36,162 nt of DNA, taken from the NCBI GenBank assembly GCA_016285265.1, contig JAEEQL010000013.1:1-36162 (forward strand). The letters are read 5' to 3'. Made by a program: the position numbers and the translations under genes. A model generated the notes under the pieces. The model was not told the DNA's origin. It saw only the letters and a list, made by a program, of their open reading frames with translations, and did not search any database. Positions 22,868 through 30,536 of the stretch are shown here, piece by piece; within the stretch, counting starts at the first letter, position 1; each line of letters begins with the position of its first letter. The DNA is from Lachnospiraceae bacterium. GTDB taxonomy: Bacteria > Bacillota > Clostridia > Lachnospirales > Lachnospiraceae.

Positions 22868-24580
22868 TCAGTCAAGCATGGTCTTGTCACCGTAGAGAGC
22901 TTCCCAAGCAGCAAGTCTCTCGTCGATGATAGCCTGTCCGCCTGCATTGAGATAATCAGCCATAAGCTCGTCCCACTTAGCGTCGAACTCTTCGGGTGAG
23001 CATACAACTACGGTATCATAGATGATATCTCTCTTTGCATTGAGAGCTTCGCCCATTCCCTCTTCAGCTGCGATAGCAGTGATCTTGGAATTCTTAGAGG
23101 GCTTCTTACCATTGTTGGCTACAGCATTTGCCTGAGCTACGTCTGCGGGATCGCAAGGAGGATAGTTGTTGGCAAGTGAAGCAACGGTAAGCTCGGGAGT
23201 TGACAGGCAAAGTCCGTTACAGGTAATGGTCATATCGATGTTCTGTCCGGAGTTCATGATAGCTTCGCCGGTAGCAGCCATGAATGTGTAAGCGCCATCG
23301 GGAAGTACTTCATGGTTAACTCCCTCTTCACCGATCTGGAGATACTCGATGTGTGAAGGATCGGAGATCCAGTCAAGGTAAAGGAGTGATGCAAGAGGCT
23401 CGTCATTGGTTGAAGGGAAGAAGATCTTTCTGTCGCCGGCAGTTGAGTCGGTGTACTTGATGATCTGGCCGTTGGAAGCTTCGAAGCAGTCAACAGCAAC
23501 GAACTTAGCTTCAGGTCCTACAAGTCTTGCAAGGTTAGCGTTGATGGAATCTTCGCCGTTTCTGAAGGGATAATCCCAGTTGTGCATGAATGCTCCGACA
23601 TAGCCGGCCTTCATCATGTCATCCTCGGTAGAATCGCCTGATCCGTAAAGAGCGAAATCATTCCACATAAGTCCTTCGTTGTACCACTGGTTAAGGATCT
23701 TAAGGGCATCCTTGGTGCCGTTCTGGGTGAGCTTTCTGTCATCGAAACCGTTAACATAGAGCTCCTTGTCGGTGATGTTAGGATCCATCATAGACTCGAT
23801 GAGAAGTGCTGCTCTCCAGCCTACATCGTAGGAAACTGAGAAAGGAACCATCTTGGAAGCATCCTTGCCAAGAAGGGTGTCGGCATTGTCTCTGAATGCA
23901 CAAATGCACTCATAGAACTCCTGTCTGTTGGTAGGAGCATCAAGTCCGAGAGTATCGAGCCAATCCTGACGCATGAAGCATACGATACGGTTGTTGTTAG
24001 CTCTCTTTCCTTCAAGTGCCCAAAGGGTTCCGTCGGTAACGCTCTTGTCCCAATACATATTGGTGGTTCCGAGCCAGTTCCAGAGGTTGGGGATGTCGTT
24101 CTTGTAATCAACTACGAAGTTCTGAAGATCGAGAACGCCGCCCATTCCTGCATAGGTCTGGATGGTAGGATATGAATAGGTTACGCAGATGTCAGGAGCG
24201 TTGCCTGCTGCGAGAAGGTTGTTGATCTCATCAACCTCGGTCCAGCGGGGAACTGCTACGAACTCAACTTCTACGTTGTGATCCTCAAGCATACCCTTCT
24301 TGATGTATTCGGTGTACATGTTGTTGGTGGGATCGGTGCCGCCGTCATTTCCGCGGTCATAGATCTCAACGGTGATGTGTCTGGTCTCGGCGAATCTTCC
24401 GTCAACGAGTTCGGAGCTGCTTCCTCCCTCAATCTCGGTTCCGTCGCCTTCAAATGTGCTCTGATCAACTGTGCCTACTTCAGGAACGCCTACAGGCTCA
24501 GTGTCAGAAGTTTTTCCGCAGGCAGCCATGGAAAGAACCATAGAGCCGGCAAGAAGTAATGACAAAACTTTCTTTTTCAT
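22868..24580 (-). CDS. Extracellular solute-binding lipoprotein of a carbohydrate ABC transporter (LplA-like)
   Basis: 570 aa. The N-terminus is a lipoprotein signal (KKKVLSLLLAGSMVLS, lipobox MAAC, lipidated Cys21) followed by an acidic Ser/Gly-rich linker. The mature part begins with ITVEIYDRGN and has the large two-lobed family 1 binding-protein look, including TWALEGKRAN. The length fits the LplA/YtcQ group that binds oligosaccharides and uses LplB/LplC-type permeases. A strong AAAGGAGG lies five bases before the ATG. It is the last gene of the operon, 63 bp behind the second permease. The ligand cannot be told from sequence. Confidence 0.92.
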   Translation of the reverse strand: MKKKVLSLLLAGSMVLSMAACGKTSDTEPVGVPEVGTVDQSTFEGDGTEIEGGSSSELVDGRFAETRHITVEIYDRGNDGGTDPTNNMYTEYIKKGMLEDHNVEVEFVAVPRWTEVDEINNLLAAGNAPDICVTYSYPTIQTYAGMGGVLDLQNFVVDYKNDIPNLWNWLGTTNMYWDKSVTDGTLWALEGKRANNNRIVCFMRQDWLDTLGLDAPTNRQEFYECICAFRDNADTLLGKDASKMVPFSVSYDVGWRAALLIESMMDPNITDKELYVNGFDDRKLTQNGTKDALKILNQWYNEGLMWNDFALYGSGDSTEDDMMKAGYVGAFMHNWDYPFRNGEDSINANLARLVGPEAKFVAVDCFEASNGQIIKYTDSTAGDRKIFFPSTNDEPLASLLYLDWISDPSHIEYLQIGEEGVNHEVLPDGAYTFMAATGEAIMNSGQNIDMTITCNGLCLSTPELTVASLANNYPPCDPADVAQANAVANNGKKPSKNSKITAIAAEEGMGEALNAKRDIIYDTVVVCSPEEFDAKWDELMADYLNAGGQAIIDERLAAWEALYGDKTMLD

Positions 24581-24643
24581 TTTTTCCTCCTTTAAACTTT
24601 ATTTCAACGGCTTTGTACCGCTAAAATCTCAAACTTGTAAGTA

Positions 24644-25531
24644 TCACTCCTTGACTGCACCGAGCGTAACGCCCTGGATGAAGTACTTCTGAAGTGAAGG
24701 ATAGATGCACAGGATCGGGATCGTTGAGAACATGACGATCGCTGCCTTGAGCGATTCCTTAAGTCCCGGTGAAGTGAAGCCTTCCTGCGCCGCAACCTCT
24801 ACCTGGTTGATATTGTTCAGGATGTTGTACATGAGAAGCTGAAGGGGATAATAATCCTTGTTCTTCACATACATGAGTGCATCCGAGTAACCGTTCCATC
24901 TTCCTACCGCGTAGAAAAGAGCAAGTGTTGCAAGAACCGGCTTTGAAAGAGGTATATAGATCCTCAGAAGAACCGTGAGGTAACTCGCACCGTCGATCTC
25001 CGCAGACTCTCTTAAGGAATCCGGTATTCCGTAGAAAAAGCTCCTTAAGATGATCATGTTGTAAACGCTCAGACAGCTCGGTATGATCAGTACCAGCGGA
25101 TTGTCGAGCAGGTTCAGCCTCTGCATCAGCAGGTAGTTGGGGATCGTACCTGCGTTAAAGAACATCGTGATCGTAATGAACGCATTGATCACTTTTCTTC
25201 CTTTTAATGCGGGGAAGATGAGCGGGTATGCACAGAGTGTGCTCATCGTAAGGCTCAGGATGGTGCATACGAAGGTAAGTAAAACCGTCCATACGAATGC
25301 CTTGATGTACTTGGGATCCTTGAGGACCGTAACATAGGAATCGATATTAAGTCCCTTGGGGATCAGGTATACCTCGTGCCTTAACAGGTAGTCCGTGCCG
25401 GAAAGCGATCTTGCGAGCAGGTTTACCATCGGCAAAAGACAGATAAGAGCGATCAGCACGCAGATGAAAACTATGACCCAGTCTCCTATCTTGGTTTTTA
25501 TGGAATGTATTTCTCTGCTTGTTTCTTCCAT
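24644..25531 (-). CDS. Carbohydrate ABC transporter permease (LplC/YtcP-like)
   Basis: 295 aa, six membrane spans. The cytoplasmic EAA loop that contacts the ATPase reads ESAEIDGASYLTVLLRIYIP, and the late FTSPGLKESLKAAIVMFSTIPIL is typical of the LplC/YtcP group. AGGAGG lies five bases before the ATG. It starts nine bases after the upstream permease stop. No ATPase gene is present; such systems usually share an MsmX-type ATPase encoded elsewhere. Confidence 0.95.
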   Translation of the reverse strand: MEETSREIHSIKTKIGDWVIVFICVLIALICLLPMVNLLARSLSGTDYLLRHEVYLIPKGLNIDSYVTVLKDPKYIKAFVWTVLLTFVCTILSLTMSTLCAYPLIFPALKGRKVINAFITITMFFNAGTIPNYLLMQRLNLLDNPLVLIIPSCLSVYNMIILRSFFYGIPDSLRESAEIDGASYLTVLLRIYIPLSKPVLATLALFYAVGRWNGYSDALMYVKNKDYYPLQLLMYNILNNINQVEVAAQEGFTSPGLKESLKAAIVMFSTIPILCIYPSLQKYFIQGVTLGAVKE

Positions 25532-25540
25532 GACAGCCTC

Positions 25541-26530
25541 CTACAGTAGTCCGCGCTCGCCCATACGCTTTGAGAAGCTGTTGGCAAGCACCAGGAATAT
25601 GACGTTGATGACGGACTGGAACAGTCCGACTGCGGTTGTCAGGGAGAACTGAAGCGCCTTGATACCGTATTTATAAACGAAGGTCGAGATAACCTCCGCA
25701 TTTTCCATTACCAGGTTGTTCTGGAAAACGAAGGGTCTGTCGAAGCCGGAGCCGAGGACATTACCGAGCGCCAGGATCAGAAGGACCACGATGGTAGGTC
25801 TGATACCGGGAAGGGTTATGTGCCACATCTTCTGGAATCTTCCGGCACCGTCAACGGATGCAGCTTCATAAAGCTCGGGAGAGATTCCGGAGATCGCAGC
25901 CAGATAGATGATCGAGTTCCATCCGAACGACTGCCAGATTCCGAGTCCGATATATGTCGCCACCCATGTATGTCCTTCATTGAGGAAAGGAATGGCATTA
26001 TGTCCGAAATGCCTGAGGACCATGTTGATGAGTCCGTTATCCGGAGTAAAAAGCTGAAGTGCAAGACCGTAGATGATGACCCATGAAAGGAAGTGAGGCA
26101 TATACGCTATGGTCTGGACCGTCTTTTTGAAGAACTTGAAACGAAGCTCGTTCAAAAGAAGTGCAAAGATAATCGGAACAGGGAAACCTATCACGATATC
26201 CAGCAGGTTAAGAAAAAGAGTGTTCCTGAGCGCAAAAAGGAAGTCCCTGTTCTTGAAAGCCTTGATGAAATATTCGAAGCCGTGATTACCCGCGAGAGGC
26301 ATCTCAAAAATGCTCTGCACAATACTGTACTTCTTGAATGCGATCGATACATACGCGGTAGGTATGTACTTGAAAATAATGAAATAAACGATCGGAACGA
26401 AAAGAAGCAGATAGAGCTGCCAGTATCTCTTCAGATAAACAGCAGCAGACTTCTTCGCAATCACAGGGGTGTTCTCTGCGGGAACAGGTATTTCCAATTC
26501 CTTCTTTTGGTCTTTGGATCTATGGCTCAC
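25541..26530 (-). CDS. Carbohydrate ABC transporter permease (LplB/YteP-like)
   Basis: 329 aa with six membrane spans; the start of the membrane part YWQLYLLLFVPIVYFIIFKY and the EAA loop YEAASVDGAGRFQKMWHITL are those of LplB/YteP permeases. I choose the GTG at 26530, because GGGAGG lies five bases upstream; the ATG at 26548 would put that ribosome binding site inside the gene. It is the first gene of the operon. A 9-bp inverted repeat (26633-26658) about 100 bp upstream may be the regulator site. Confidence 0.92.
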   Translation of the reverse strand: MSHRSKDQKKELEIPVPAENTPVIAKKSAAVYLKRYWQLYLLLFVPIVYFIIFKYIPTAYVSIAFKKYSIVQSIFEMPLAGNHGFEYFIKAFKNRDFLFALRNTLFLNLLDIVIGFPVPIIFALLLNELRFKFFKKTVQTIAYMPHFLSWVIIYGLALQLFTPDNGLINMVLRHFGHNAIPFLNEGHTWVATYIGLGIWQSFGWNSIIYLAAISGISPELYEAASVDGAGRFQKMWHITLPGIRPTIVVLLILALGNVLGSGFDRPFVFQNNLVMENAEVISTFVYKYGIKALQFSLTTAVGLFQSVINVIFLVLANSFSKRMGERGLL

Positions 26531-26632
26531 GATAACCTCCCGATGCATATAAAATGCATAGTTTAGAGACTTTCAATAGCAGTACTGAAGCGGTGTTGTT
26601 CTCAATTTTTGCTGTTTTACCATACTTGTATA

Positions 26633-26658
26633 CTACTATTTCTTTTAGTAAATAGTAG
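26633..26658. promoter_or_regulatory. Inverted repeat upstream of the sugar transporter operon (operator candidate)
   Basis: CTACTATTT and AAATAGTAG are perfect 9-bp arms separated by 8 bp, about 100 bp before the lplB-like start. The DNA between it and the gene is AT-rich. No regulator gene is adjacent. No confident -35/-10 pair could be set for this operon. Confidence 0.4.
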
Positions 26659-26762
26659 CAGATACGAATTTATAAGTAAACTTTTTATTGTGCAATTGAT
26701 ATATAAAAATGAAGGGGAGATTTTGTGAAAAATGCTAGAATGGTAATGTGCTGATTATTTAA

Positions 26763-26796
26763 GGAAAAGAAAAGAGGAACCCGGGTGGGTTCCTCT
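26763..26796 (-). terminator. Terminator of hicA-hicB
   Basis: Minus-strand stem AGAGGAACCC / GGGTTCCTCT (10 bp) with a 4-base loop, followed by TTTTCTTTTCC, 21 bp behind the hicB stop. Confidence 0.85.
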
Positions 26797-26817
26797 TCTG
26801 TCGTCACTAATTATTTA

Positions 26818-27225
26818 TTATGCCAATCTATCTATAAGAGCTTCCTGAAGAACTCTTGATACATTGATATGTTCTTCATTGGCTTTCTTATTCAGCCAGT
26901 TGGGAAGACTCACATTCCTTCTTACCGGTTTATTATCCAGTTTTTTTCTATACTCCTCTACATCCACATCCACTATAGAGATTATAGACTCACCTTCATT
27001 ACAGAATGCACTTTTTGAAATATCCACTTTTGATAATGCACTTGGCTTCGGATATTTTTTCTCTTCTTTCGAATACAGCGCAGATCCGATATAATCCCTT
27101 GCCATATGTATCGCATCGGCTATTCCATACCCTTCAGTTGCTCCATCAAGATCAGGAATATAAACAAGATATGTGTCTTTTTTGTCTCCGGTCTTCGTAA
27201 AGATCACTGGATAAGCAAGGATCAT
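26818..27225 (-). CDS. hicB: HicB-family antitoxin
   Basis: 135 aa. The N-terminal HicB fold reads YPVIFTKTGDKKDTYLVYIPDLDGATEGYGIADAIHMARDY in several strands; the C-terminal 30 residues (RRNVSLPNWLNKKANEEH) form a ribbon-helix-helix DNA-binding segment. It neutralises HicA and represses the operon. ATG 27225 is taken because AGGAGG lies eight bases upstream; a GTG nine bases earlier falls inside that site. It starts 18 bp after the hicA stop, and is followed by a terminator. Confidence 0.92.
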   Translation of the reverse strand: MILAYPVIFTKTGDKKDTYLVYIPDLDGATEGYGIADAIHMARDYIGSALYSKEEKKYPKPSALSKVDISKSAFCNEGESIISIVDVDVEEYRKKLDNKPVRRNVSLPNWLNKKANEEHINVSRVLQEALIDRLA

Positions 27226-27243
27226 AATGAGCACCTCCTTCTG

Positions 27244-27414
27244 TTATAAATTCCACTTAGCTATTATATGTCTTGCCAGAATTTCGTTTATTTCTTTATG
27301 TCTGGGTATTACTTCTTCATCTTTACCACGGCGATATACATCATGTCCGCCGCCATGTCTTACAAGCTGAAATCCTGCATTTTCCAGCCTTTTCACTAAA
27401 TCCCTATGCTTCAT
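27244..27414 (-). CDS. hicA: HicA-family mRNA interferase toxin
   Basis: A 56-aa gene easily missed because of its size. It starts MKHRDLVKRLENAGF, has the hallmark GGGHDVYRRG with the catalytic His24, and continues EEVIPRHKEINEILARHI. HicA has a double-stranded RNA-binding fold and cuts mRNAs when not held by HicB. GGAGG is present but 12 bases from the ATG, which may keep toxin translation low. The order toxin-antitoxin is the usual one for hicAB. Confidence 0.93.
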   Translation of the reverse strand: MKHRDLVKRLENAGFQLVRHGGGHDVYRRGKDEEVIPRHKEINEILARHIIAKWNL

Positions 27415-27434
27415 ACCGATATTAATCCTCCATG

Positions 27435-27464
27435 ATTATACACAATATTTGTGTATAAGGTCAA
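27435..27464 (-). promoter_or_regulatory. hicAB promoter with a 23-bp perfect palindromic operator
   Basis: On the minus strand TTGACC (complement of 27459-27464), an 18-bp spacer and TATAAT (complement of 27435-27440). A perfect palindrome TTATACACAA-ATA-TTGTGTATAA (27436-27458) fills the spacer and most of the -10. A bound ribbon-helix-helix HicB would block polymerase directly; the binding is inference. Confidence 0.85.
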
Positions 27465-27679
27465 TGCACAATAATACATTTACATAGTCTGACTAATTGG
27501 TAATGCCGGACATGCGGCAATGATGCAGGAGACTTTTTGGTGATCACCGCGGAGCCTGCGCAACGGTGCTACACATAGATAAGAACGGGCGGAAATATAT
27601 CGAAGCGATTCTTTTCCGGTGAATACCCGTGGGTGAATAATAGCACTAAAGACAGAATAATGCCATATAAACCGTTAAA
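27465..27679. other. Intergenic stretch between hicAB and the glycosylation island
   Basis: About 215 bp with no supported gene. It has a TGCCG/CGGCA stem (about 27503-27518) and a perfect palindrome GGTGATCACC (27539-27548) enclosed by GCAGG/CCTGC. The plus-strand frame ATVLHIDKNGRKYIEAILFR (ending near 27622) looks coding-like but has no start or ribosome binding site, so it may be the tail of a decayed gene. Confidence 0.35.
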
Positions 27680-27688
27680 TGCTATAAT
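27680..27688 (+). promoter_or_regulatory. Extended -10 promoter candidate of the Maf gene
   Basis: TGCTATAAT lies about 40 bp before the DUF115 start; no matching -35 is seen. Confidence 0.35.
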
Positions 27689-27727
27689 CATATAAGGCAC
27701 TGACAAACATATATACAAATAGACAGA

Positions 27728-29344
27728 ATGATGGAAAATAAAGAAAAAACCTACGATTTCTACCGTAATAACGCACTTCTTATTACTAAAATGCAAAGAA
27801 ATGCAGAATTGTACAGAAGACAGTTATACCATAGTGCAGGGGTTATGACTTCGGAGATTTCACACGATCTTGGAAGTCTTGAGGCTTTTCCTCAGTTTAT
27901 AGACAAAACCGCATTTCAAAACGGTGTTATAGGAATTATTTCTTCACTCCAATCGGAGGACTATGTTCTCTGTGCCGATTCGTTGAATTTCTTTATAAAC
28001 AATATACTCATCCCGCTTCAGATGTCACTTCTTGAGGAACTGAGCGAATATATATCCCGGATCTACGATTCAGTCTCGCAGGAAACAAGCGGAATGATGG
28101 AACTTGAAGAAACCGCATTAGGATATCCCACCCTGCGATATCATTTTGGCGGAGACAGGTATCTATGCAGCACTGATGATCCTATGTCGGAAGCATATAC
28201 TCTCGCAAAAGAAAACTTTGCTCCCGAAGCTGATGAATACCATATCTGGGGAATAGGACTCGGATATCATATATATGCTCTTTATCAGATAACAAACGGT
28301 TCGGCAGACATCTACGTGTATGATAACGATCCCATCCTTTTTGATCTGGCTCGTTCCGGAAAACTGGGTCCATGGCAAAATGTTTTCACCAGTCCCAAGA
28401 TACATCTCATTCCTGATTCCGATATAAAGGGATTCGCTGCATCTTTGGCAAAAGAAAACTCAAAATACATCATCCACATGCCATCACTTCTGAAGCTTCC
28501 CGAAAATGATTCCTCACAGATCGAACGAAAAAAGATCTTGAAGAAGCTCCAGATAACCATCAACAGTTTCGCAGATCAAAAAGACGATATATATATTAAT
28601 TTCTATAAAAACAAGAAAAATGCCGATGGATATGCGGAAGAACTCTTCCCTGAATACGATGGCAAAACTGTAATAGTCATCGCAGCCGGTCCGTCGCTTG
28701 ATAAGAATATTAAGGACCTAAAAGAGGCCTATGATAAGAATACCCCGATCAAGATAATATGTGTGGGCACAGTACTCAGAAAACTTATCAATTATGGCAT
28801 AACTCCGGATGCATTCTTCGAAATGGATCCGGCAAAAGGTACCTATTCACAGGTAAACGGTCTGGAGCACCTCGAAGTTCCGCTGATCCTGAATTCCAGT
28901 GCCTACTATGAATTTGCTCAAAACTATCACGGAAAAAAATATATGGCTTGCCAGAAGGATTTTGAACTATCCGAAAAACTTGGACACAGATTATTCAATA
29001 CCGGTGGTTCTGTGACTACTCTGGCAATAGACTTTGCCATTCAGGCCGGGGCAAAAAAGATAATACTTCTTGGATGCGACATGGCTTTCACAGGCGACAA
29101 ATCGCACGCGTCAGGCACAGATCTCAAGCACAGTACCAAGGACGACAAAACAGTTTCAGTAAAGGGATACTACGGTGATACTGTAAAAACCAGCCTGTTA
29201 TTATCGCTTTACAGGGAATGGATTGAAAACAGATTCAAGTATGATGACATCGGTGGCATCGAGCTGATCAATTCAACGGAGGGTGGAGCGTATATCAAAG
29301 GCACCAAACACATTCCGCTCGCAGAAGCTTTGGAGACTATTTAA
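27728..29344 (+). CDS. Motility-associated factor (Maf), 6-hydroxymethylpterin pyrophosphokinase MptE-like / DUF115 protein
   Basis: 538 aa. Maf proteins are needed for adding nonulosonic or other sugars to flagellin in several bacteria. The central DUF115 domain shows VIVIAAGPSLDKN (315-327), DAFFEMDPA (361-369), NTGGSVTTLAIDFA (424-437) and ILLGCDMAFTGDKSH (446-460). The first 300 residues include a nucleotide-fold stretch YHIWGIGLGYHIYAL and a helical head. There are two adjacent ATGs (27728, 27731) and no good ribosome binding site; I keep the first. The next gene starts on the last base of its stop codon (TAATG). Confidence 0.9.
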   Translation: MMENKEKTYDFYRNNALLITKMQRNAELYRRQLYHSAGVMTSEISHDLGSLEAFPQFIDKTAFQNGVIGIISSLQSEDYVLCADSLNFFINNILIPLQMSLLEELSEYISRIYDSVSQETSGMMELEETALGYPTLRYHFGGDRYLCSTDDPMSEAYTLAKENFAPEADEYHIWGIGLGYHIYALYQITNGSADIYVYDNDPILFDLARSGKLGPWQNVFTSPKIHLIPDSDIKGFAASLAKENSKYIIHMPSLLKLPENDSSQIERKKILKKLQITINSFADQKDDIYINFYKNKKNADGYAEELFPEYDGKTVIVIAAGPSLDKNIKDLKEAYDKNTPIKIICVGTVLRKLINYGITPDAFFEMDPAKGTYSQVNGLEHLEVPLILNSSAYYEFAQNYHGKKYMACQKDFELSEKLGHRLFNTGGSVTTLAIDFAIQAGAKKIILLGCDMAFTGDKSHASGTDLKHSTKDDKTVSVKGYYGDTVKTSLLLSLYREWIENRFKYDDIGGIELINSTEGGAYIKGTKHIPLAEALETI

Positions 29345-30495
29345 TGAACATTCTGTACTATTATTGGAATGAAAACAGCAAAGAGGACTGTGTTGAGAGC
29401 ATGGAAAGACTCGGCCATAAGGTATCGGTATGGCAAAAGCAGCCGGCTAACCATACCGATGATCCGGCTTTCACCGACTCGTTGATCCGCGAAATAGATA
29501 GATCGTCCTGCGATCTTATCTTCTCTTTTGATTATTTTCCTCTTATATCCGAAACAGCTCAGGAAAAAGGCATCCCTTATATTTCCTGGGTATACGACAG
29601 CCCGCATCTGACTCTTGAATCGGAAACACTGAGTAACACATGTAATAAAGTATTTGTCTTCGATTATGCACTTGCTGCAATCTATCAGTCGCAGGGGTTT
29701 GATACGGTATATTATATGCCTCTGCCTGTCAACACATTCAGGCTTAACAAACTCTCTGTTCCTGACAGATCCGGATACGCTCACGATATCACTTTTATAG
29801 GTTCTTTATATGATGACGGAAATAATTTCTATGACAAGATCAATTATCTCCCGGAATATATAAAAGGTTATCTAGATGCGATCATAAATGCCCAGGAAAT
29901 GATCTATGGAATGGATCTACCTTCACAGATGATCACACAGAATATGATCAATGAAATAGGGAAATATGTAAAAGCAGATCTGGGGAAAGGATTCCGCAGT
30001 GCAAGGAAGAATATCTTCTGTGATATGCTCAGAAAAAAAGTCACTGTGAACGAAAGAAAGCACCTTCTCACGCTTCTGGGAAGTTCATTTAAGGTTGATC
30101 TTTATTCCGGTGCGGAGCCTCCGAAAGATATGAACGTCAACTATCTGGGAACCGTTGATTACTATTCCGAAATGCCGAAAGTATTTGCTTCAAGCAAGAT
30201 AAATATCAACATCACCCTCCGAAGCATACTGACCGGAATACCTCTTCGTGTGATCGATATACTCGGTGCCGGAGGCTTTTGTCTCACAAACTATCAGGCC
30301 GAGCTTTCGGAATACTTCGAAAACGGACGCGAACTCGTCTGGTTTGAAAGTCCGGATGATATGATTGAAAAGGCAGAATACTATCTTACTCATGACGATG
30401 AACGTGAAAAAATAGCTGAAAACGGAAGGATTGCAGCGAACAATATTTTTTCTTATGATGTCCTGCTGCCGAAAGTATTGTCTCAGGCATTTTGA
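29344..30495 (+). CDS. CgeB-like (GT-B, DUF3880-type) glycosyltransferase
   Basis: 383 aa. The N-terminal Rossmann half has CDLIFSFDYFPLISETAQEKGIP and YISWVYDSPH (79-88), the signature of the DUF3880/CgeB group; the C-terminal half has DITFIGSLYD (148-157), ITLRSILTGIPLRVIDILGAGGFCLTN and a final FSYDVLLP. Such enzymes transfer sugars from nucleotide-sugar donors and are often next to flagellin. Start and stop overlap with the Maf gene (TAATG) shows coupled translation. It probably acts on flagellin or its glycan; donor and acceptor are unknown. It converges with the 519-aa glycosyltransferase gene, 41 bp away. Confidence 0.88.
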   Translation: MNILYYYWNENSKEDCVESMERLGHKVSVWQKQPANHTDDPAFTDSLIREIDRSSCDLIFSFDYFPLISETAQEKGIPYISWVYDSPHLTLESETLSNTCNKVFVFDYALAAIYQSQGFDTVYYMPLPVNTFRLNKLSVPDRSGYAHDITFIGSLYDDGNNFYDKINYLPEYIKGYLDAIINAQEMIYGMDLPSQMITQNMINEIGKYVKADLGKGFRSARKNIFCDMLRKKVTVNERKHLLTLLGSSFKVDLYSGAEPPKDMNVNYLGTVDYYSEMPKVFASSKININITLRSILTGIPLRVIDILGAGGFCLTNYQAELSEYFENGRELVWFESPDDMIEKAEYYLTHDDEREKIAENGRIAANNIFSYDVLLPKVLSQAF

Positions 30496-30536
30496 TCTTA
30501 AAGCATATGCCTTAGCGTTTCTTTGCAACACGTTCA

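Noticed and set aside
26543-26559. ATGCAT-ATAAA-ATGCAT before the lplB-like gene, similar to an ARG box
   Set aside because: The spacer is five bases rather than four, so it breaks the ARG-box spacing; it also overlaps the leader of a sugar transporter with no arginine link.
27569-27796. A 75-codon hydrophobic open frame on the minus strand
   Set aside because: It overlaps the start of the well-supported Maf gene on the other strand and has no ribosome binding site.
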